The translations under genes were made by a program, and so were the position numbers. A stretch of 14,475 nucleotides of DNA from an uncultured Muribaculaceae bacterium (GTDB lineage: Bacteria > Bacteroidota > Bacteroidia > Bacteroidales > Muribaculaceae): assembly GCA_910578305.1 (NCBI GenBank), contig CAJTQH010000044.1:1-14475 (forward strand), given 5' to 3'. Of the stretch, positions 7,557-13,738 are shown in pieces (position 1 is the first letter of the stretch; every line of letters starts with the position of its first letter). The notes below the pieces were generated by a model. That model was not told the origin of the DNA, searched no databases, and saw only the letters and a list, made by a program, of their open reading frames with translations.

Positions 7557-7892
7557 ATGGAATCAACACGCCAGGCCAAGATAGCTCGACTTCTTCAGAA
7601 AGAACTCAGCGAAATATTCCGGCGCCAGACCGCCAAGACTCACGGCACTCTCGTATCGGTGAGCACCGTGAGAGTATCGCCCGATCTCAGCATAGCACGG
7701 GTATATCTCTCGATATTCCCTTCTGACAAGGCTCCGGAAATAATAGAAAACATCAACAAGGGAGCCCGTACAATACGTTACGAGCTGGCTCAGATAGTGC
7801 GCCATCAGCTGCGCAAGACTCCCGAACTCAGCTTCTATATCGACGACTCTCTCGATTATATAGAAAACATCGATAATCTGCTCGAAAAATAA
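7557..7892 (+). CDS. rbfA: Ribosome-binding factor A
   Basis: RbfA binds the 30S subunit and acts in 16S rRNA 5'-end maturation, with cold-shock relevance in model bacteria. This 111-residue protein has the full-length KH-fold pattern. It opens STRQAKIARLLQKELSEIF (3-21), continues with a VSTVRVSPDLSIARVYLSIF strand-turn-strand block (34-53), and has a helix-rich R-x-x-L-x-x-x-V-x-x-Q-L-R-K-T-P-E-L-S-F-Y-I-D-D segment ending at about 97, close to the family's LRxxPxLxFxxD signature. It is cytoplasmic. It precedes the lipoprotein-release permease gene by 43 bases, an arrangement common in Bacteroidetes. Isoleucine is mostly ATA here, unlike the preceding secreted-protein gene. Confidence 0.95.
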   Translation: MESTRQAKIARLLQKELSEIFRRQTAKTHGTLVSVSTVRVSPDLSIARVYLSIFPSDKAPEIIENINKGARTIRYELAQIVRHQLRKTPELSFYIDDSLDYIENIDNLLEK

Positions 7893-7935
7893 CTACTGTT
7901 CTCACCCTCCCCCCCTCAGACACACTTTTTTTTGC

Positions 7936-9153
7936 ATGGTTTCGCTGAGAATAGCACTTCGCTATCTGTTTTCTAAAAAGAGTCACAACGCGGTCAATGT
8001 CATTTCCGTCATTTCCATGATGGGAGTGGCCACGGCCACGGCTGCCATAGTGTGTGTGCTGAGTGTGTTCAACGGTTTCAGCGATCTCGCTTTCGACCGC
8101 CTGTCGAAGATAGATCCCGATCTGAGACTTACACCTGTCAGGGGAAAGACTATAGGCCATGCCGACTCTATGGCCCGTGTGCTTGCAGGCGTGCCCGGTG
8201 TTGATGCGGCTATGCCTGTGGTGCAGGAGCATGCTCTGGCCATATTCGACGGCACGCAGATGGCGGTGCGCCTGCTCGGCGTACCTGACGGCTACAGCCG
8301 TATCACGGATATCGACCACATAATGATTGACGGTGATTATATGTCGGGTGACTCCGAAGGAGGCTACGCCACACTTAGTGTGGGCACTGCGCTCAGGCTC
8401 GGCGCACGCCCGGACTCGTTCAGTCCGCTGAATCTGTATGTGCCGAGGCGCAAGGGACGTATCAACCCGTCAAATCCCATGGCTGCATTCCGCACGGAGA
8501 CTCTCTGCGTGGGTGGCGTGTATCAGGTAGATGACGGCGATAAGGATGCTCGTACGGTTATGGCGCCGATAAGTGCGGTGAGAAATCTTCTCGACTATAC
8601 CACGGAAGCTTCTGCGATAGACATGAAAGTGGCTGAAGGCAGTGATGTGTCGCGCGTGGCAGCATCGGTATGTGCCGTGGCCGGGGCGGACTTCCGTGTT
8701 ATGGATCGTCTGGAGCAGGAGTCGGAATCGTTTCGCATGATATCGGTGGAGAAGTGGATCACGTTTGTCATGCTTGCCTTTATACTCGTTATAGCGTCGT
8801 TTAATGTGATCTCCACCCTGTCGATGCTTATAATCGAAAAGAGAGCGAATATGGCCACTCTGAGAGCCATGGGGGCCGATATGAGCATGGTGCGCAGAAT
8901 ATTTCTGTGGGAGGGCTGGCTCATTTCAGTGGTTGGCGGTCTGACCGGCATAGTGCTCGGCGTGTCGCTGTGTCTGGCTCAGCAGTTCGGCGGATTCATA
9001 AAGCTCGGTGGCGATCCTTCGCAACTTTCAGTTTCGGTCTATCCGGTGCGTGCAGATGTGTATGATCTGTTAGCTGTGGCTTTGCTTGTGATGGTGACAG
9101 GTCTGATAGTGGGACTTGTCACTTCGCGTTTTGTGTCGGATAAAGACGCATGA
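7936..9153 (+). CDS. LolC/LolE-like ABC transporter permease (FtsX family)
   Basis: This 405-residue inner-membrane protein has the MacB/LolE topology: one N-terminal helix (about 20-47), a large periplasmic domain (about 48-270), then three helices (about 273-300, 327-350, 375-398). The block EKRANMATLRAMGA (301-314) after helix 2 is the coupling-helix signature through which such permeases contact their ATPase. The family releases lipoproteins from the inner membrane to the LolA carrier. Substrate is inferred from family and length; no ATPase gene (lolD) is next to it. It follows rbfA by 43 bases and has no promoter or terminator of its own that I can see. Its last 35 bases overlap the 3' end of the opposing TatD gene. 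Confidence 0.88.
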   Translation: MVSLRIALRYLFSKKSHNAVNVISVISMMGVATATAAIVCVLSVFNGFSDLAFDRLSKIDPDLRLTPVRGKTIGHADSMARVLAGVPGVDAAMPVVQEHALAIFDGTQMAVRLLGVPDGYSRITDIDHIMIDGDYMSGDSEGGYATLSVGTALRLGARPDSFSPLNLYVPRRKGRINPSNPMAAFRTETLCVGGVYQVDDGDKDARTVMAPISAVRNLLDYTTEASAIDMKVAEGSDVSRVAASVCAVAGADFRVMDRLEQESESFRMISVEKWITFVMLAFILVIASFNVISTLSMLIIEKRANMATLRAMGADMSMVRRIFLWEGWLISVVGGLTGIVLGVSLCLAQQFGGFIKLGGDPSQLSVSVYPVRADVYDLLAVALLVMVTGLIVGLVTSRFVSDKDA

Positions 9154-9763
9154 TGCGCGCCAGATTGCGTGCGGATGTGCGAAGTATTTCCATCTCCGAT
9201 TCGCCGCGTGCGTTGCCTATAGCGCGTGCTATTTCAGCAATAGATACAGTGGCTTCGTCTGTTTCCGCAAGCAGTAAGTCGGACGGTATGACACGTGCTG
9301 TATCAGGGTTGAATCCTGCTCCAAGCGACAGATATATGCCTTCGTCGGTCAATATTGATGCTATTGACGGTTTCAGGCGGAATCCATGGAATATCCACGG
9401 CTGTGACGGCCGCAGGGTGCGGTGCAGTTCGATAATGCGCTGATGCGAGCGTACGGAGTGGATTACAAGCGGCTTGCTCATGGACTCGCTCAACGATATG
9501 TGTCGGAGGAATGCTTCTTCCTGTAGGTCTGCAGAGCCTCCACGCAGTGCGTCAATGCCCGTTTCGCCTATGGCAACCGTGTGCGGCATAGCTGCCATGC
9601 GTTGAAGTTCCTGCCATAGTACGGGTGTGGCTTCTGTCACGTGCCACGGGTGAATTCCTACCGAATACAGCATATCGGGCTGCATGGTTTCACCGGGAGT
9701 GATGCTGACTATGCCTTCGGTTGTGGCATGGTGGGTGTGTGCGTCGGCTATTAAGGCATTCAT
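9119..9763 (-). CDS. TatD family metal-dependent hydrolase
   Basis: A 214-residue TIM-barrel metal hydrolase, shorter than the roughly 260 residues of E. coli TatD. The metal ligands appear complete: H-T-H (His 9 and 11), Glu 67 in AIGETGID (64-71), His 102 in VIHS, His 126 in IFHGF, and Asp 169 in ETDE. TatD relatives act as metal-dependent nucleases or other phosphoesterases; the substrate is unknown here. No signal peptide is seen. The start ATG overlaps the yidD stop (ATGA, 9760-9763), suggesting translational coupling. It is the last gene of the long leftward unit. Its 3' end overlaps the opposing permease gene by 35 bases, so no separate terminator fits between them. Confidence 0.9.
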   Translation of the reverse strand: MNALIADAHTHHATTEGIVSITPGETMQPDMLYSVGIHPWHVTEATPVLWQELQRMAAMPHTVAIGETGIDALRGGSADLQEEAFLRHISLSESMSKPLVIHSVRSHQRIIELHRTLRPSQPWIFHGFRLKPSIASILTDEGIYLSLGAGFNPDTARVIPSDLLLAETDEATVSIAEIARAIGNARGESEMEILRTSARNLARIMRLYPTQNAK

Positions 9764-9972
9764 GGCACCGGATCATATCCGCTTCCTCCCCACGGATGGC
9801 AGCGCAGTATTCGTCGGACGGCAAGATAGCCTCCACGCAGAATACCATGCCTGGTTATTGCTTCGATGGCATATTGGCTGCATGTCGGCTGAAACCGGCA
9901 TGCCGACGGTAACATGGGCGATATGCAGAGCTGGTAGAAGCGTATGGGCAGTATGAACAGTCGTCGGATCAT
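9760..9972 (-). CDS. yidD: Membrane protein insertion efficiency factor YidD
   Basis: This 70-residue protein shows the whole YidD pattern: an amphipathic, positively charged N-terminus (MIRRLFILPIRFYQ), the central C-R-F-x-P-T-C-S-x-Y block (25-34), a helix with H-G-x-x-R-G (42-47), and the C-terminal RCHPWGGSGYDPVP (57-70). YidD assists YidC-dependent insertion of inner-membrane proteins. It overlaps rnpA upstream and tatD downstream by 4 bases each (ATGA). The rnpA-yidD link is conserved widely in bacteria, but here it is not next to rpmH or yidC, as is usual in Bacteroidetes. Confidence 0.97.
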   Translation of the reverse strand: MIRRLFILPIRFYQLCISPMLPSACRFQPTCSQYAIEAITRHGILRGGYLAVRRILRCHPWGGSGYDPVP

Positions 9973-10382
9973 GATGAAGTGAGGCTGTCGGCGGCTTGCG
10001 TGGCTTCGGCTATTCGCGAGAGTATCTTACGCACCGACCGTTGAGAAGCGGTGTATGGGGTAAGAGTATCGGCGACGTATATGAAGGCTATGTCGGCCGG
10101 AGTGTCGGCCGGCAGGGCTTCGCGTCCGAGCCTGTAGGCTTCGCGCAGCCGCCTGCGCATCCTGACGCGGTCCACAGCTTTGCGCAGCCTCTTTTTAGGT
10201 ACAGTGATGAGAAATTGCGGGCATGTGTGGTGTCGTGCGTTGTTGATGCGCCATACGGCTCTCCACGGGTAGGCCATAATGCTATTGTTCCCGCCATTTT
10301 TTGCTGCGGATGGCGAGAACAATATGTCTATAGCCGAATTGCTACAAAGTTTCTCTTTTTTGTATAGTCTGTAGCCGTTCAA
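9969..10382 (-). CDS. rnpA: Ribonuclease P protein component
   Basis: RnpA is the protein subunit of RNase P, which trims the 5' leader of pre-tRNAs. The 137-residue length is typical. A basic helix region, KKRLRKAVDRVRMRRRLREA (63-82), aligns with the family's RNR motif, but the middle Asn position reads Val (R72-V73-R74). The N-terminus YRLYKKEKLCS-x-x-AID matches Bacteroidetes RnpA starts. The only in-frame start before this conserved part is TTG at 10382: upstream in frame are GTA, GCG and then a stop, and the first ATG is residue 36, inside the domain. It lies 6 bases after the hemD stop and overlaps yidD by 4 bases. Confidence 0.92.
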   Translation of the reverse strand: MNGYRLYKKEKLCSNSAIDILFSPSAAKNGGNNSIMAYPWRAVWRINNARHHTCPQFLITVPKKRLRKAVDRVRMRRRLREAYRLGREALPADTPADIAFIYVADTLTPYTASQRSVRKILSRIAEATQAADSLTSS

Positions 10383-10388
10383 TACCGC

Positions 10389-11135
10389 TTATTTTTTAGA
10401 CTCTTCGCTCAGAAACAGATCGAGTGCGGCGGTCATAGACGGAGCTTTGACCGACGGAGCTTCCATGTCAAGACGTAGTCCGGCGTTTTTCACAGCCTGT
10501 GCTGTGGTTGAGCCGAAGCATCCTATCTTTATGTCGTCCTGCTTGAATTTCGGGAAGTTCTTGAGCAGAGATGCTATACCGGAAGGGCTGAAGAAGAGCA
10601 GCATGTCGTAGTCAAACGGTTCGTTAGGACCGAAGTCGTTGCTTACCGTGCGATACATCACCGCCTTGGTATAGTTTATTTTGTTTGCATCGAGAGGATT
10701 TGTGTCGTCTTTGTGCACGTCGCTCACTATGTAGAGATATTTCTCTTTATTGTGCTTTGTGAGAGATGCCAGCAGGCCGTCGAGTTTGCCGGTAGTACCG
10801 TGGAAAATCTTGCGTTTGCGGTACACGATATATTTTTGCAGATACAGTGCTATGGACTCTGTGGTGCAAAAATATTTCAATGTGTCGGGTATGCTTACAC
10901 GCATTTCTTCGCATAGGCGGAAGAAGTGGTCAATAGCTGTGCGCGCAGTGAAGATAATTGCGGTAAAGTCGGAGATGTTTATCTTTGACTGTCGGAATTC
11001 CTTAGCCGTCAGACCTTCAACTTTGATAAACGGGCGGAAGTCAATCTGTATGCCATATTTTTCGGCTATTTCATAGTAAGGCGACTTCTCCGACGAGGGT
11101 TTCGGTTGAGATACTAATACTTTTTTAACTTTCAC
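10389..11135 (-). CDS. hemD: Uroporphyrinogen-III synthase family protein
   Basis: A 248-residue two-domain protein of the HemD superfamily, which cyclises hydroxymethylbilane to uroporphyrinogen III in tetrapyrrole synthesis. N-terminal VLVSQPKP (6-13) and P-F-I-K-V-E (35-40), the IIFTARTAIDHFF segment (60-72), and the late LLFFSPSGIASLL block (179-191) followed by IGCFGSTTA (204-212) fit the two Rossmann-like halves. Sequence conservation in this family is low, so activity cannot be judged from residues. The start is GTG at 11135: in frame upstream are only AGC, CTA and then TAG, so no ATG alternative exists. It lies between the DUF4271 and rnpA genes; no other heme gene is nearby, so its pathway role is uncertain. 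Confidence 0.85.
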   Translation of the reverse strand: MKVKKVLVSQPKPSSEKSPYYEIAEKYGIQIDFRPFIKVEGLTAKEFRQSKINISDFTAIIFTARTAIDHFFRLCEEMRVSIPDTLKYFCTTESIALYLQKYIVYRKRKIFHGTTGKLDGLLASLTKHNKEKYLYIVSDVHKDDTNPLDANKINYTKAVMYRTVSNDFGPNEPFDYDMLLFFSPSGIASLLKNFPKFKQDDIKIGCFGSTTAQAVKNAGLRLDMEAPSVKAPSMTAALDLFLSEESKK

Positions 11136-11163
11136 GCTTAGCTAAAATTAAAATGTGAGGTTG

Positions 11164-11985
11164 TTAGATGTTATGTATGATGAAAATTGCAGCCTTGTAT
11201 ATTAGAATAAGGGGGATAATTTCCAGGGTGCAAAGGTACAAAATAAAGTATAGCCAGGAGAATGAATTTTTATAAAAAATTCTAAAACCCTTGAATATGA
11301 ATATCAGTCTTGCCATTACATACAGTATCAGACTTACACTTAAAAGCACGGGTGTGATCGAAGGGTTGAACAGCGACAGTATCGCGGGTACGGCCAGCGT
11401 GAGTCCGAGCAGAGATTGTGATGCGTTGAATCCTTTTAGCCACAGCGAGCGTCCTTGCGGTGTGTTGAATATGTATCCTGCGGTGCTGTATGCCGCAAGT
11501 TGCCATATATAGTAGGCGGCGGCAAGCAGCGACAGTGTTCCAACTGCGGCAAATGTGTGTGTGATCTGCAGCGGATGGCATATGGACAGTAAATCATAGA
11601 GCAGAATGCCTTCGCATACGCACAGGAGCGATATGAGTGATATGAGTACTCCTGTTTCGCTTACAGTGCTGCGCTCGTCGAAAGCGTTTGCTCTTGATCT
11701 CACAGAAAATAGATTCTGTGTGAATGTCTTGATAAATGTGGAGTAATGGCGGAAGTTGACAGTAATAAGCAGGAACACGGCTATAAGCAGGGTCATCACT
11801 CCGGAGTCGTAGCCCGGCAATTGCTTGCGCGGCAGTCCGGGAATGCCCATTGTGTATGGTATGACTCCCTGATATGTCACGGCTTTTTCGGCTGCCGACG
11901 ACGGAGCCTCGCATTCGAAACAGAGTGAGGTGTCGATGCGGCATGATCCGATGGCCGACTGATATGTGTATGTGGTGTCCTGCAT
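11164..11985 (-). CDS. DUF4271 domain-containing membrane protein
   Basis: This 273-residue multi-pass inner-membrane protein has a soluble N-terminal part (about 1-60), then around six hydrophobic segments (about 63-78, 111-131, 140-164, 188-205, 210-232, 243-268). The C-terminal pattern F-K-G-F-R-I-F (about 234-240) followed by WLYFILYLCTLEIIPL is the recognisable DUF4271 hallmark. The family is Bacteroidetes-specific as far as known and has no established biochemical role. It sits 16 bases after the LOG-family gene and 28 before hemD. The conserved association with hemD-rnpA-yidD-tatD suggests shared transcription rather than a shared pathway. No signal peptide is apparent; the start ATG at 11985 follows a short spacer. 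Confidence 0.85.
   Translation of the reverse strand: MQDTTYTYQSAIGSCRIDTSLCFECEAPSSAAEKAVTYQGVIPYTMGIPGLPRKQLPGYDSGVMTLLIAVFLLITVNFRHYSTFIKTFTQNLFSVRSRANAFDERSTVSETGVLISLISLLCVCEGILLYDLLSICHPLQITHTFAAVGTLSLLAAAYYIWQLAAYSTAGYIFNTPQGRSLWLKGFNASQSLLGLTLAVPAILSLFNPSITPVLLSVSLILYVMARLIFIFKGFRIFYKNSFSWLYFILYLCTLEIIPLILIYKAAIFIIHNI
11231..11238 (-). promoter_or_regulatory. Possible internal promoter for hemD-rnpA-yidD-tatD, box TACCTTTG
   Basis: On the minus strand TACCTTTG is a full match to the TAnnTTTG consensus, 96 bases upstream of the hemD GTG. It lies in the DUF4271 coding region and encodes part of the conserved Y-L-C, so the match may be coincidence. No clear -33 TTTG is seen at the expected distance. 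Confidence 0.25.
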
Positions 11986-12001
11986 AATGTAGTGTCCGGT
12001 C

Positions 12002-12592
12002 TCAGAGGTTCTGTTGAGGTATCACAGGGTTGTCGTCTGCAGTAAGCGCCAGCTCAAGTGCCATTGCCGGAGTGTCGGCCACATGCCACAATTGTCGGTG
12101 GTCGCCGCGGCGGAATCCTTGTTCGATGCTTCGGTCAAGCATTTCAATAAGCGGGTCGTAGTATCCTGCCGTGTTGAGTATGACTACCGGGCCATGGTAC
12201 AGACCGAGCTGCCGCCAGGTAATCATCTCCAGCAGTTCTTCGAATGTTCCGCATCCTCCCGGACAGGCAATGGCTGCCATGCTCATACCTGCCATGGCGC
12301 TTTTGCGCGAGTGCATGTCGGGTGTGGCCACCATGCGAGTAAGTCGCGGATGCTGCCACTGGCGGTCGACCATGAACTGAGGCAGCACTCCGATGGCGCA
12401 TCCGCCGGCGTCGACCGCTCCCTCGATGGCCGCTTTCATGAGTCCTGCACGTCCGCCGCCGCACACGACCGCTATATCCGACAGTGCGATGAGTCGTCCG
12501 AGTTCGTAGGCTGCTTCCTTGTATGCGGGGTCGATGTGCTCGCTTGAAGCACCGTAGACTACGATGGCTTTTTGTTGAGTGTCCGATGTCAT
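12002..12592 (-). CDS. LOG/TIGR00730 family Rossmann-fold protein (nucleotide 5'-monophosphate phosphoribohydrolase)
   Basis: A 196-residue cytoplasmic protein of the LOG (Lonely Guy) family, whose members hydrolyse the N-glycosidic bond of (cytokinin) nucleoside 5'-monophosphates. Seen motifs are V-V-Y-G-A-S-S (11-17), CGGGRAGLM (44-52), H-S-R-K (94-97), which binds phosphate/substrate in relatives, and PGGCGTFEE (111-119), the defining PGGxGTxxE active-site motif with Cys where Tyr, Thr or Val is more usual. Many bacterial members act on general nucleotides such as AMP, so a cytokinin role should not be assumed. It lies 29 bases after the small secreted-protein gene and 16 before DUF4271, in the same leftward unit. 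Confidence 0.9.
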   Translation of the reverse strand: MTSDTQQKAIVVYGASSEHIDPAYKEAAYELGRLIALSDIAVVCGGGRAGLMKAAIEGAVDAGGCAIGVLPQFMVDRQWQHPRLTRMVATPDMHSRKSAMAGMSMAAIACPGGCGTFEELLEMITWRQLGLYHGPVVILNTAGYYDPLIEMLDRSIEQGFRRGDHRQLWHVADTPAMALELALTADDNPVIPQQNL

Positions 12593-12621
12593 ATTGAGAG
12601 TCGAAGTGTGCGTGTAGGTTT

Positions 12622-13056
12622 TTATTTGCCGATAAACTGCCCCAGTGTAGTAATGTTGTCTATCATGGGTTTGAACTGTGATTTGATCTGCTCTTTGGAT
12701 AGTCCGGTGACGGGATTGGGTTGTCCGGATATTTGGGATACTTTTCCGGAAGCCGCTATTGTCATTTCCACCATAGCGTCAATAAGCAGGTCTTTGTCGG
12801 CATCGGTGAGCACATAGGCTTTGTCTTCATCGGAGTATCCTGATGCATCGATTTCTTCTGACAATTTGTTTATCTGGTCCATGTTATCGCATGAGCCGAC
12901 TTTTGCAGTAAACTCATTGAGTTTTGCCACGAATCTCTGTGCGGGGTTCTGCACGGCAATTTCCTGTGCTGTAATTGTTGCGGGGGCTGTTATGATGGCC
13001 ATAACGGCCAGTGTGAACATAAATAAGCGGCGTAGGGTATGAGCAGTAGGTGTCAT
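12622..13056 (-). CDS. Small secreted protein of unknown function
   Basis: A 144-residue protein that I do not recognise. The N-terminus has two arginines followed by a hydrophobic stretch (about 11-25) and a likely signal peptidase I site after T-I-T-A (near residue 30, before QE), so the mature protein is about 114 residues and periplasmic or secreted. No lipobox Cys is present, and only one Cys occurs in the mature part. The mature sequence is polar and looks helical, with acidic stretches (SEEIDASGYSDEDKAYVLTD, about 65-84) and no obvious metal or catalytic motif. It lies 15 bases downstream of the nitroreductase gene and 29 upstream of the LOG gene, so it is probably cotranscribed. No function is assigned. 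Confidence 0.75.
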   Translation of the reverse strand: MTPTAHTLRRLFMFTLAVMAIITAPATITAQEIAVQNPAQRFVAKLNEFTAKVGSCDNMDQINKLSEEIDASGYSDEDKAYVLTDADKDLLIDAMVEMTIAASGKVSQISGQPNPVTGLSKEQIKSQFKPMIDNITTLGQFIGK

Positions 13057-13071
13057 AAGTGTAGGTTGTGT

Positions 13072-13713
13072 TTAGTAATTGTTGTAATGTATGTTCAATG
13101 AATCGAATTTCTCTTTAGGAGTTCCGGCGGCTTTGGGATAGCCTATCGGTATGATGTTGAGCGGAATGATATGGTCGGGCAGACTGAGGAGAGAACTTAC
13201 AAACGCCACTCGTTCGGGTATGGGATATATGCCGCACCACACGGCTCCCAGTCCCATGGCGTGAGCGGCAAGGAGCAGGTTTTCGGTGGCAGCCGAGCAG
13301 TCTTGTATCCAATAGTCTTGTCCGTGTCCTTCGAGGGCTTTCGACATGTCGCCGCACACGGCTATGGCCAGTGGAGCTTCGGCGGCCATCTTTATATTCT
13401 GATTGTTGACCGCTATGGAGTCGAGTTTGGCACGGTCGGTTATGACCACGAATTGCCATGGCTGTGCATTGCGTGCCGTGGGGGCAGCCATTGCCGCACG
13501 CAGCAGAGTATCGACGGTGGCTTCCGACACGGGGCGGTCGCTGTAAGCACGCACGCTTGTACGTGTCATTATGTTCTCTATGGTGATCGGGCCGGCTGAA
13601 GTCTCCTCCAAGCCGGTATCGGCTTTATGTTCGGAAGTTCCGAGCATTATTTTGGCGGCCATTCCGGCCATGGCTATACCCATGATGATGATTATGAAAT
13701 AGGATGTCTTCAT
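13072..13713 (-). CDS. Nitroreductase family protein with N-terminal membrane anchor
   Basis: A 213-residue protein. Residues 1-24 form a hydrophobic signal or anchor segment; a spacer follows (25-42), then a nitroreductase fold. FMN-binding elements are RTSVRAYSDRPV (51-62) and the APTARNAQPWQFVV block (77-90). Further matches are an AMGLGAVWCGIYP segment (152-164) and a C-terminal PIGYPK. Family members use FMN to transfer electrons from NAD(P)H to nitro compounds, quinones or flavins. The N-terminal segment implies that the catalytic domain lies outside the cytoplasm, where NAD(P)H is not available, so a different electron donor is expected. The adjacent upstream gene (25 bases away) encodes a flavin/iron-sulfur membrane protein, an attractive donor. 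If the segment is instead a cytoplasmic-side anchor, the usual donor could apply. Confidence 0.88.
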   Translation of the reverse strand: MKTSYFIIIIMGIAMAGMAAKIMLGTSEHKADTGLEETSAGPITIENIMTRTSVRAYSDRPVSEATVDTLLRAAMAAPTARNAQPWQFVVITDRAKLDSIAVNNQNIKMAAEAPLAIAVCGDMSKALEGHGQDYWIQDCSAATENLLLAAHAMGLGAVWCGIYPIPERVAFVSSLLSLPDHIIPLNIIPIGYPKAAGTPKEKFDSLNIHYNNY

Positions 13714-13738
13714 TGTAAGAGGTGTGTATATACGGAGT

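Noticed and set aside
12014..12547. Plus-strand open frame of 177 codons opposite the LOG-family gene
   Set aside because: The opposite strand encodes an intact PGGxGTxxE protein; the plus frame has no domain pattern.
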